Assembly (NCBI GenBank): GCA_963784995.1
Contig: CAWATZ010000003.1
Span: forward strand, 1,240,001-1,304,000
Source of the DNA: CAWATZ01 sp963784995
Lineage (GTDB): Bacteria > Planctomycetota > Planctomycetia > Gemmatales > Gemmataceae
Reading direction: 5' to 3'
Length of the DNA: 64,000 bases
Part shown: in pieces, positions 9,277 to 16,133 of the stretch
Position numbering within the stretch: the stretch's first letter is position 1
How the letters are laid out: every line of letters begins with the position of its first letter
Position numbers and translations under genes: made by a program
The notes under the pieces: generated by a model
The model's database searches: none
What the model was told of the DNA's origin: nothing
The model's input: the letters and a program-made list of their open reading frames with translations, nothing else

Positions 9277-9338
9277 GTAGTCAACTGACTACACTGTTAT
9301 CATAGGGGAGGCAATCGGATAAATCAAGTCAGTTGACT
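9277..9338. promoter_or_regulatory. Operator pair between divergent blocks
   Basis: The 305-bp gap 9066-9370 separates the leftward block from the XRE gene. It contains AGTCAACTGACT at 9279-9290 and its exact reverse complement AGTCAGTTGACT at 9327-9338, 48 bp apart. Each is nearly palindromic (AGTCA-xx-TGACT). They sit where an autoregulating XRE protein would be expected to bind. The local sequence is AT-rich compared with its surroundings, as for promoters. Confidence 0.65.
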
Positions 9339-9370
9339 ACATTTTTGAAAGTTTTTCAGAGGAGGCGGAC

Positions 9371-9703
9371 ATGGCAAATCCAGACTGGTTCGCAGGCCGG
9401 CTGCGGGAATTGCGAGAGCAAGCGGGGGTGACCCAGCAGCAACTCGCCGAACGGGCTGGGTTGACCCGAGAAGGAATTGCCCAGCTGGAAGTAGGCCGGC
9501 GCAAACCGGCCTGGGAAACCGTTCTGGTCTTGTGCGAGGCGTTGAGTGTGGACTGTACCGCCTTCACCCAAGAACCGACCGCCGGCTTGGAACCGAGGGC
9601 TCCGGGCCGGCCTCGGAAGCCCGCGGCCGAGCCGGAGGCTGACCTAGTCGAGGAGCCGGAGAAGGGAAAGGCCCGCAAGGGCAGGAAGCGAAAGGAGGGG
9701 TGA
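9371..9703 (+). CDS. XRE-family helix-turn-helix repressor
   Basis: A 110-residue protein with ATG at 9371 and a strong GAGGAGG site. Residues 7-62 are a standard XRE domain: RLRELREQAGVTQQQLAERA, GLTREGIAQLEVGRRKPAWE. The tail from residue 70 is Pro/Glu-rich and then very basic (KGKARKGRKRKEG). It most likely represses the divergent block and itself through the sites at 9279-9290 and 9327-9338, and acts as the element's control switch. Confidence 0.9.
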   Translation: MANPDWFAGRLRELREQAGVTQQQLAERAGLTREGIAQLEVGRRKPAWETVLVLCEALSVDCTAFTQEPTAGLEPRAPGRPRKPAAEPEADLVEEPEKGKARKGRKRKEG

Positions 9704-9889
9704 GGCGATTGCTTGGTGGCGATCGGGCCCGTGGCCGCCGACTGACGCACTTGCAGTCGGCGGCAATCGCGGCGACAATGGCGACATCGGGACGGCCGGA
9801 GTCATGACCGGCTTGAGCCCGGCTCCGGTGCGCGTGCTTCTACTCCATGCGATCGCGAGCCGGGCATTGCCCGGCCCGGAGTAGAACCG

Positions 9890-10039
9890 ATGGACGTTTG
9901 TCGCAACGAGAAGTGCGGAAAGCCGATCACCTACCCTCAAGAAACCCAAGTGCTGAAGTTCAGCGAGACACGGACCCTGAGTGTCCGCTGTCCACACTGC
10001 GGCACGCTCAACACCAAAACAGTGAGTAACAAGAAATGA
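9890..10039 (+). CDS. 49-residue zinc-finger-like peptide
   Basis: ATG 9890 to TGA 10037-10039, overlapping the next start (ATGA). The peptide MDVCRNEKCGKPITYPQ continues to VRCPHCGTLNTKTVSNKK and has two Cys pairs (C-x4-C and C-x2-C), so it may bind one zinc. No ribosome site is obvious. The translational overlap with the membrane protein downstream supports it being real. Confidence 0.55.
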   Translation: MDVCRNEKCGKPITYPQETQVLKFSETRTLSVRCPHCGTLNTKTVSNKK

Positions 10040-10476
10040 ATGATCCAGCTGCCATCAAAGAACCTGATGTCCCCGGTGGAACTCCCACCTACGAACAGGT
10101 GGAGTTGATCGAGTGGCAGGAAGAGACTCGCCGCAAGAGCCTCGGCGTAGTCTCTGATTCACTTCGGCAGCTGGTCACGTTGGCAGCAGCAATCCTGGGA
10201 GGGACCGCTGCCCTTTACGGCCAGATTCCGGTTGCGCCGGCCGTCAAGGCTCTTTTCTCGATCCTCTTGTTTGGGGTTCTGGGTCTCTCGCTCTGGGGAT
10301 CGTACCCCATCACCGCAACCACGTCTTGCATCGAGGACATCAAGCGGGCACGAGATCAGGGCATTGCAAGACGATCATGGTTTCTTTGGGCCGCATACGT
10401 CTTGTTGTTTGTGGCCTTTGCTACTCTGGCGGGGGGCATTCTGAGCACCGCGACTTCATTCCTAACTATTACTTGA
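10036..10476 (+). CDS. Small integral membrane protein, unknown
   Basis: A 146-residue protein with a polar N-terminus (residues 1-45) and three likely membrane helices: VTLAAAILGGTAALYGQIP, ALFSILLFGVLGLSLWG, and near the end WFLWAAYVLLFVAFATLAGG. No motif recognised. Overlaps the upstream zinc-finger-like peptide and precedes the toxin-antitoxin pair. A role in element maintenance or exclusion is a guess. Confidence 0.55.
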   Translation: MNDPAAIKEPDVPGGTPTYEQVELIEWQEETRRKSLGVVSDSLRQLVTLAAAILGGTAALYGQIPVAPAVKALFSILLFGVLGLSLWGSYPITATTSCIEDIKRARDQGIARRSWFLWAAYVLLFVAFATLAGGILSTATSFLTIT

Positions 10477-10491
10477 AGGAGGCAAGCGGCC

Positions 10492-10854
10492 ATGTCCATT
10501 CTCATCCACCCCGATCCGGTGCCGCTCCGCATCGATGAGACGGGGACCATCCGCGTCGGCAACACGCGCGTCACCTTGGACGTCCTGATGGAAGACGTCC
10601 AGGCCGGCTACGCGCCGGAGGAGATTGTCCGGCGGATGGACACCCTGACCCTGGCGGACGTCTACGGCGCCCTGGCCTACTACCACCGGCACCGGGCCGA
10701 ACTGGACGAGTACCTGCGACAGGGGAACGAGGCAGCCGACAAGCTCCAGCAGCAGATCGAGGCGACCGATCCTGCCTTCCGGGCCCGCATGAAGGCCAAG
10801 CTGGAAGCATTCAAGGCCCAGAGGGACGCCGCCCATGCTTCGCCTGCTGAGTGA
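10492..10854 (+). CDS. DUF433 antitoxin
   Basis: A 120-residue protein with ATG 10492 after GAAGGAGG. It has the DUF433 plan: PLRIDETGTIRVGNTRVTLD, then VLMEDVQAGYAPEEIVRRMD, DVYGALAYYHRHRAELDEYL, which is the winged-helix-like core, and a helical tail that would hold the toxin. The stop overlaps the toxin start by 20 bases, a usual layout. It should bind DNA at its own promoter and neutralise the PIN-like protein that follows. Confidence 0.85.
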   Translation: MSILIHPDPVPLRIDETGTIRVGNTRVTLDVLMEDVQAGYAPEEIVRRMDTLTLADVYGALAYYHRHRAELDEYLRQGNEAADKLQQQIEATDPAFRARMKAKLEAFKAQRDAAHASPAE

Positions 10855-11185
10855 CGAGGACTTCCCCGGAGACGTCGTCAGTGGCCTGCTCCTGCGCATG
10901 CCTGGCTTGGATCTTGTCCGCGTCCAGGACGTCGGCTTGATGCACACCCCGGACCCGGTCATCCTGGAATGGGCCGCCCAGAACGATCGCATCCTCCTGA
11001 GCCGGGACCGCCGGACGCTCTCCGTCTTTGCCTGGGATCGGGTTCGCCAGGGGCTGGTCATGCCCGGCGTCTTCCTCTTGCGTCGGGGCACAACCACCGG
11101 AGCCGCCATCGACGCCCTGGAGCTGATCGTCCAGGCCAGTGAGCAGCACGATTGGCAGAACCGAGTTGAGCACGTCCCGTACTGA
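10835..11185 (+). CDS. DUF5615 PIN-like toxin
   Basis: A 116-residue protein starting MLRLLSDEDFPGDVVSGLLL. It has the acidic N-terminal D-E-D, the block LVRVQDVGLMHTPDPVILEW, and LLSRDRRT, the three DUF5615 hallmarks; the acidic residues probably bind metal as in PIN nucleases. With DUF433 it forms a type II pair at the right end of the element, where it would punish loss of the element. A second, damaged pair follows at 12905-13317. Confidence 0.85.
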   Translation: MLRLLSDEDFPGDVVSGLLLRMPGLDLVRVQDVGLMHTPDPVILEWAAQNDRILLSRDRRTLSVFAWDRVRQGLVMPGVFLLRRGTTTGAAIDALELIVQASEQHDWQNRVEHVPY

Positions 11186-11313
11186 CCGCCTCCAGGATCG
11201 CGCAACAAGCCCGCCAGGACGCTCCAGGCCCTGACCCTGCATCGGCCTGCCGGCAGTCTGCGGGACGCCTTGGCCAGCCGCTAATGCACGCCGGCGGGCT
11301 CTGCCGCAGGCCT

Positions 11314-11334
11314 GGTACAATCCGGAGTACAATC
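11314..11334 (+). repeat. Paired repeat, possible integrase arm site (right)
   Basis: GGTACAATC (11314) and GAGTACAATC (11325-11334) have nearly the same sequence and spacing as the pair at 720-741. They lie 54 bp inside the right core repeat. Confidence 0.4.
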
Positions 11335-11387
11335 AGGAAGCACCCGTAGAGGTAACCCATTGCCAGGATTGAGACTTCGTGAGACTC

Positions 11388-11437
11388 GCAGGAGTCTCAT
11401 AAACTCTTGGAAGTGGGTCCGATTCCCACCCGTCCCA
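11388..11437 (+). repeat. attR core, 50-bp direct repeat
   Basis: Identical to 554-603. The bases before it do not complete a tRNA, so this is the displaced 3' end left by integration. Confidence 0.85.
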
Positions 11438-11859
11438 GTGTCCTCCAAAGTCCTTGCAAGTCTCAAGACATTCAATTTCAAGGGCTTGCGTCAACATCCT
11501 TTGGGATTGGCCGAGGCCGCTGCGAGGACCTGGCCGCTACGCTGCCAGCTCTGGACCTGCCGGCCAAGTCGCTGGCCGAGCAGCTGGCCCAGGTCCGCCG
11601 ACTGGAAATGCGGCTGGCCCTGATTGAGGAAGGGCTGGCGAGCCTGGGGCCGGTGTGAGCGGAACGAGGTTAGTGCACCAGGGATGTCCACGATAAGCTG
11701 AATTCGGCTCGCCATTTGCATGCCTTCTGATGTACATTGATTGATGGTAACAAATGGTAAGTCATAGCAAGGAATGGTAACGAACGGCAAACAAGGGAAC
11801 CGAGAAACACGGATCAGCCGGAATCGATTCCCGGTCACCTGGAAACGGCTGGCCGTGTC
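11438..11859. other. Gap to the right of the element, possible gene remnant
   Basis: No complete gene is supported here. The frame up to 11658 reads ATLPALDLPAKSLAEQLAQV then RRLEMRLALIEEGLASLG, which looks like the helical end of a protein without a start, possibly a remnant of an earlier integrase or regulator. From 11660 the DNA is AT-richer and holds short repeats of GGTAA. Confidence 0.35.
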
Positions 11860-12057
11860 ATGAAAGACGACATCAAGAATGTCCGAGCAATCGCTGCACG
11901 GTTGCGAATGACCAAAGAAGAACGGGACGGCTTTCGCGATTACATTCACCAGACCAAGGATTCTGGTCTCGGCGGGAGCGGCCCGAGGGGTGATTTCACC
12001 TTTCAGGAGCTGCTCGACCTTGGAAGAGAGTATTTGGATCAGATTCGCGGTAATTGA
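11860..12057 (+). CDS. Small protein, unknown
   Basis: ATG 11860 gives 65 residues, MKDDIKNVRAIAARLRMTKE, then ERDGFRDYIHQTKDSGLGGS, and an acidic helical end FTFQELLDLGREYLDQIRGN. The composition and position just before the next gene suggest a real small gene; a similar pattern is seen in polymorphic toxin/immunity-type modules, but no family is recognised. The stop at 12055-12057 precedes the next gene by 17 bases. Confidence 0.55.
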   Translation: MKDDIKNVRAIAARLRMTKEERDGFRDYIHQTKDSGLGGSGPRGDFTFQELLDLGREYLDQIRGN

Positions 12058-12074
12058 CAGGACAGTGTGCTGCC

Positions 12075-12635
12075 ATGACAACTGATGACCAAAAGGAATT
12101 GACGGCGTCGCAGGACTTCAACAAACTCCAGCAACTCCTTGGCGACCTTGTTGGCCAGCCCTGCCTGCGCGCTGAATTTTCCTACGGGGAAGAACTGGTA
12201 ATCCGCTTTGGCGAAGGCAAGCCCCACAAACACCCCAAACTTGCAGGGGTAACCAGAGGAGCATGGGAACTCAGCGTCCTTGCCTCCCCCTGGTCTCTGT
12301 ACCCCGATTCCGCCAAGTCGCTGGCGTTCCTTGTTGGATTGCCGTTCCCTTCAGGGATTCATCTGCCCAGGGTTGACCGGAAAATAGTCGAGGACTCCCT
12401 GGCTCGCCTGACGGGCTCCCAGGTCCAGGCGGTCAAACTGGCGCCTTCCCTGGCCGATCTGTCGATTCAGTTCAGCAATGCAATGACCTGGCAACTCCTC
12501 TCGAAGTATGCAGAGCCTGACCCGGAGTTGCCCATCTGGGAACTTGCCACGCCATACGGCATGTTTATCCAGGTATTCGGCGATCCCTTGCCGACCTGGT
12601 CGTACTTGTGCTCGGACGTTCCGATGATGACGTGA
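12075..12635 (+). CDS. Unknown protein
   Basis: From ATG 12075 this is 186 residues (a TTG at 12054 would add seven). The sequence is alpha/beta-like without membrane segments: LQQLLGDLVGQPCLRAEFSY, GEELVIRFGEGKPHKHPKLA, GAWELSVLASPWSL. The first half (measure of a region, then R-G-A-W-E-L-x) resembles immunity-type or domain-of-unknown-function proteins that bind a ligand, but no function can be assigned. Base composition is lower in GC than cydA downstream, consistent with acquired DNA. Confidence 0.6.
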   Translation: MTTDDQKELTASQDFNKLQQLLGDLVGQPCLRAEFSYGEELVIRFGEGKPHKHPKLAGVTRGAWELSVLASPWSLYPDSAKSLAFLVGLPFPSGIHLPRVDRKIVEDSLARLTGSQVQAVKLAPSLADLSIQFSNAMTWQLLSKYAEPDPELPIWELATPYGMFIQVFGDPLPTWSYLCSDVPMMT

Positions 12636-12904
12636 CTCGCTGCTGGCAATTCCCGGTACTCGGCCGCGGACACCCATTCCGCCCATTCCGCCCATGCTTG
12701 CCATCTCCCTTCGCCACGCCTGCACCATTCCGGAGCGACTGGCTGCTTGTAACCCCGATTGCCTTCTTGCAGCCGACGGCACTTGCGGCGACAATGGCAG
12801 CATCGGGATGGCCGGCCTGATGAACCGGCCCGGCTTGACCACGGCGTGCGGTCCTTACCCTCCGTGGCCGTGGCCAGGCACACCCCGACCGAGGGTAAGA
12901 AACC

Positions 12905-13259
12905 ATGTCCATTCTCATTCATCCCGATCCGGTCCCCCTCCGGGTGGACGAGCGCGGAGACGTCCGCGTCGGCCAGAGCCGAGTGTTGCTGGACACGATC
13001 GTTAGCCACTTCGTCGAGGGAATGTACCCGGACGAGATTGCTGGGAACTATCCAACCATCAGCCGATCCGAAGTCTATGCCGTGCTGGCCTACTACCTGC
13101 GCCACCAAGCCGAGCTGGATGGGTACCGTCAGCGTGAGCCGGGCCGAAGAGCTGCGCCGGCACTGGAGGCTGCCAAGGAGGGACGCTGGCCGGCTCCAGG
13201 CAAAGATGGATGCGATGCGGACTCAGAGGAACGCTCCCGATGCTGCCCCTGCTGATTGA
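12905..13259 (+). pseudogene. DUF433 antitoxin, second copy, frameshifted
   Basis: Begins MSILIHPDPVPLRVDERGDV, nearly the same as the antitoxin at 10492, and continues EVYAVLAYYLRHQAELDGY. Near 13130 the family-like tail (RAEELRRHW, then AKMDAMRTQRNAPDAAPAD) moves to another frame, ending at 13259. It is a diverged paralogue of the element's antitoxin. The DNA just upstream (12767-12840) also resembles 9751-9815 in the element. Confidence 0.65.
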
Positions 13260-13494
13260 CGAACAGATTGAGGCGGCAATTGTGAACGGGTTGCGGCAGC
13301 GGCAACCCAGTCTCAACGTTGAGGAGACAAGTTGTCCAGCGCTCTCTGGTTGGGCAGGAGCCGATCGTGCAGGTGAACTGCCGGCCTCTCTTGACGGTTA
13401 CACACTGGACGAGGAAGGGTTCCGCTGCTATGCCTGCCGGTACGTGACCGGCCCGGATGAACTCGCGAGCCCCCTGGATGCGGAGAACGCCTCA
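13240..13494 (+). pseudogene. Truncated DUF5615 toxin joined to unknown sequence
   Basis: ATG 13240 begins MLPLLIDEQIEAAIVNGLRQ, the expected N-terminus of a DUF5615 protein overlapping its antitoxin. After about 26 residues the resemblance stops; the frame continues through GYTLDEEGFRCYACRYVTG and stays open into cydA at 13495. So the toxin is cut off and its frame is fused to the oxidase gene, though cydA has its own start. The origin of the 13318-13494 segment is unknown. Confidence 0.5.
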
Positions 13495-14997
13495 ATGGAC
13501 CTGGACGTTGCCGTGCTGTCGCGCACTCAGTTTGCGCTGACGATCATGTTTCACTACCTGTTTCCGCCGCTCTCCATCGGGCTGGCCACGCTGATGGTCT
13601 TCCTGGAGGCCAGGTATCTGTGGACCGGCGATGGCAAGTATCACTCCCTGACCCGCTTCTGGACCGGGATCTTCGCGGCCAACTTCGCGATGGGCGTGGC
13701 CACGGGCATCGTGATGGAGTTCCAGTTCGGCACCAACTGGGCCAGCTATGCCCGCTACGTCGGCGACATCTTCGGCTCGGCCCTGGCGGCGGAAGGGATC
13801 TTCGCCTTCTTCCTGGAATCGGGCTTCCTGGCCGTGCTGGTCTTCGGCTGGGACCGCGTCTCGCCGCGGATGCACTTCATCAGCACGCTCATGGTCTGCC
13901 TGGGGTCGATCTTCTCGGCGGTGTGGATCGTGGTGGCGAACTCCTGGCAGCACACGCCTGCGGGTTCCCGGATCGTCACGGAGACAATCGCCGGCCTGGA
14001 AGTGCGCCGCGCTGTCATCACCGACTTCTGGGGCATGATCTTCAACCCCTCGGCTCCGATCCGGCTCCTGCACGTCCTGCTCGGCGCCTTCATCCTCGGC
14101 TCGTTCTTCATGATGAGCATCTCGGCGTGGTACGTCCTCAAGGGCCGGCACGTCGAGCTGGCCAAGCGGTCGTTCACGGTCGCATTGATCTTCGGAGCCA
14201 TCACCAGCGTGCTGATGCCGGTGACGGGCCATTTCCACGCCAAGGTGGTGCAGCGCACCCAGCCGGCCAAGCTGGCCGCCCTGGAGGGCCACTTCCACAC
14301 TGGCCCGGCCGACCTGTACCTCATCGGCTGGCCCGACGTCGCGGAGCAAAAGGTCAAGTACGGCCTGGCCATTCCCGGCGGCCTGAGCTTCCTCTGCCAT
14401 GAGGATTTCAAGGCGACGATCATCGGTCTGGAGGAGTTCCGTCCCGAGGATCGGCCGCCGGTGGTGCGTTCCTTCCTGGTGTTTCACCTGATGGTGGCGC
14501 TGGGCATCGCGTTCATCGGTCTGACCCTGCTGGGGCTGTTCTTCTGGTGGCGCGGCACCCTGTTTCAGAAGCGCTGGCTGCTGTGGATCTTCGTGGTCGC
14601 CGTCATCGGTCCATACCTGGCCAACGAGTCCGGCTGGGTGGCGGCCGAGACGGGCCGGCAGCCCTTCGTGGTTTACCCAGAGAAGGTGGACGTGACTGAC
14701 AAGGACGAATTCGGGTTCATCCGCATGAAGGGCGGCATGCGGACGGTGGAGGGCCTGTCGAACCGCAAGGTGGTCACGGGCGACCAGGTGCTGACGTCGA
14801 TCATCCTGTTCAGCCTGATTTACCTGATGCTCTTTGCCATCTGGGTGTACGTGATCCACACCAAGATCCAGCACGGGCCGGAAGAAGCGGAGCCGCCGCC
14901 CCCAGCGAAGACCAAGCCCACGGAGCTGCTGGAGGCGGCCAGCCGCTACACCGATCCGACCGGGCCTGGCCTGAGTTCCGGGACACAGAAGAAGTGA
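13495..14997 (+). CDS. cydA: Cytochrome bd-type quinol oxidase, subunit I
   Basis: 500 residues from ATG 13495. It oxidises quinol and reduces oxygen in the inner membrane, with high oxygen affinity. Family landmarks: heme-ligand His in MFHYLFPPLSIG (residue 20), EGIFAFFLESGFLAVLVFGW with the two conserved Glu, GMIFNPSAPIRLLH, the quinol-site block WVAAETGRQPFVVY and a final helix. The length and quinol-loop region fit the short-loop form. The frame is open further upstream into the truncated toxin, but the homology begins here. cydB follows after 11 bases. Confidence 0.96.
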   Translation: MDLDVAVLSRTQFALTIMFHYLFPPLSIGLATLMVFLEARYLWTGDGKYHSLTRFWTGIFAANFAMGVATGIVMEFQFGTNWASYARYVGDIFGSALAAEGIFAFFLESGFLAVLVFGWDRVSPRMHFISTLMVCLGSIFSAVWIVVANSWQHTPAGSRIVTETIAGLEVRRAVITDFWGMIFNPSAPIRLLHVLLGAFILGSFFMMSISAWYVLKGRHVELAKRSFTVALIFGAITSVLMPVTGHFHAKVVQRTQPAKLAALEGHFHTGPADLYLIGWPDVAEQKVKYGLAIPGGLSFLCHEDFKATIIGLEEFRPEDRPPVVRSFLVFHLMVALGIAFIGLTLLGLFFWWRGTLFQKRWLLWIFVVAVIGPYLANESGWVAAETGRQPFVVYPEKVDVTDKDEFGFIRMKGGMRTVEGLSNRKVVTGDQVLTSIILFSLIYLMLFAIWVYVIHTKIQHGPEEAEPPPPAKTKPTELLEAASRYTDPTGPGLSSGTQKK

Positions 14998-15008
14998 AAG
15001 GAGCGATC

Positions 15009-16058
15009 ATGGACCTGGAACCTCTGCATCTGTTCTGGTTTGCCCTGATCGGCGTGCTGATGGCGGGATACGGCATCCTCGACGGCTTCGACCTGGGCGT
15101 CGGCATCCTGCATCTCTTTGTGCGCAAGGACGAGGAGCGGCGCGTCCTGATGAACTCGATTGGCCCAATCTGGGACGGCAACCAGGTCTGGCTGGTGGTC
15201 TTCGGCGGTGCGATGTTCGCCGCCTTCCCGAAGGCCTACGCCGCTGCGTTCAGCGGTTTCTACTTGCCGTTCATGCTGATCCTGTTCGCCCTGATCCTGC
15301 GCGGCGTCTCGATGGAGTTCCGCAGCAAGCAGCCGATGGCCTGGTGGCGGCAACTGTGGGACGTGCTGTTCAGCGGCGCCAGCGCCCTGGCGGCGTTCCT
15401 CTTTGGCGTGACGGTGGCCAATTGCATCGCGGGTCTGCCGCTGAACGCCGACGGCGACTTCAAAGATCCGGTGCCGCTGTGGCGGGTGCTTGTTGGTGAG
15501 AAGGTGCTGCCCGGCTACCCGAGCCTGGTGGGTCTGTTCGCCGTGTCCACCTTCGCCATGCACGGCTCGATCTATCTCTACCTCAAGACCGAGGGCGAGC
15601 TGCAGCAGCGAATCCACAAGTGGATGTGGCGGACCTTCTTTCTCTTCCTGGCCCTGTACCTGACGGTCTCGGCCATCACGCTGACCTCCTTTCCGCAGAC
15701 GACCGGCAAGTACCGTGACTATCCCTGGCTGCTGATCGTGGTGCTGTTAAACATATTGGCCATCGCGAGCATTCCACGGGCCATTTACGTCGGCAAGCCG
15801 GTCTTTGCGTTCGTGTCGTCGTCCTGCACGATCGCGGCATTCACGTTCCTGTTCGGCATGACGCTGTGGCCGAACATGATCACGTCCACGGTCAATCCGG
15901 ACTACAACCTGACAGTGGCCCGGGCGGCCTCGACCACGAAGACACTGGGGATCATCGCGATCATCGCGCTTTTGGGCATGCCGTTCGTGCTGGCGTACAC
16001 GATCACGATTTACTGGGTCTTCCGGGGCAAGGTGAAGATGGGGAGGACGAGCTACTGA
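15009..16058 (+). CDS. cydB: Cytochrome bd-type quinol oxidase, subunit II
   Basis: 349 residues from ATG 15009, which follows AAAGGAG; a GTG at 14994 overlapping the cydA stop is less likely. The protein has about nine membrane helices and the family start WFALIGVLMAGYGILDGFDL followed by IGPIWDGNQVWLVVFGGAMF with the heme-neighbouring W-D-G-N-x-V-W motif. It is the partner of CydA in the same operon. A small CydX is not seen. The operon ends before the hairpin at 16085-16111. Confidence 0.96.
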   Translation: MDLEPLHLFWFALIGVLMAGYGILDGFDLGVGILHLFVRKDEERRVLMNSIGPIWDGNQVWLVVFGGAMFAAFPKAYAAAFSGFYLPFMLILFALILRGVSMEFRSKQPMAWWRQLWDVLFSGASALAAFLFGVTVANCIAGLPLNADGDFKDPVPLWRVLVGEKVLPGYPSLVGLFAVSTFAMHGSIYLYLKTEGELQQRIHKWMWRTFFLFLALYLTVSAITLTSFPQTTGKYRDYPWLLIVVLLNILAIASIPRAIYVGKPVFAFVSSSCTIAAFTFLFGMTLWPNMITSTVNPDYNLTVARAASTTKTLGIIAIIALLGMPFVLAYTITIYWVFRGKVKMGRTSY

Positions 16059-16084
16059 AGCCCATTCCTCCGGCACGAAAGATT

Positions 16085-16111
16085 GTAGGCCGGATTGCCA
16101 ATCCGGCCTAC
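16085..16111. terminator. Hairpin between convergent genes
   Basis: Arms GTAGGCCGGATT (16085-16096) and AATCCGGCCTAC (16100-16111) pair perfectly around a 3-nt loop. It lies between cydB and the convergent gene ending at 16134, so it can end transcripts from both sides, though there is no clear T-run. Confidence 0.55.
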
Positions 16112-16133
16112 GTGATCTTCTTCCTTGCCGGCG

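Larger units (their letters stand above)
554..11437. mobile_element. Integrative element inserted at a tRNA 3' end (about 10.9 kb)
   Basis: The limits are an exact 50-bp direct repeat, 554-603 and 11388-11437. The left copy is part of a foldable tRNA; the right copy lacks the 5' half. Immediately inside the left end is a tyrosine integrase, as expected for tRNA-targeting elements. Cargo in order: integrase remnant, unknown gene, AlpA-type regulator, primase-like replication gene, iteron-like repeats, small planctomycete genes, a leftward block including DUF6573, an XRE repressor, two small genes, and a DUF433/DUF5615 toxin-antitoxin pair. Integrase and primase are broken by several indels, so the element is probably immobile by itself unless the indels are sequence errors. 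No conjugation or capsid genes are visible. Confidence 0.8.

Noticed and set aside
9751..12840. Similarity between 9751-9815 and 12767-12840
   Set aside because: Partial match in non-coding DNA upstream of unrelated small genes; too short and imperfect to define a repeat family, so only mentioned in the gene entry.
13492..14874. Long minus-strand frame opposite cydA
   Set aside because: Composition rich in His/Gln/Arg, typical of antisense reading of a membrane protein gene; cydA itself is certain.
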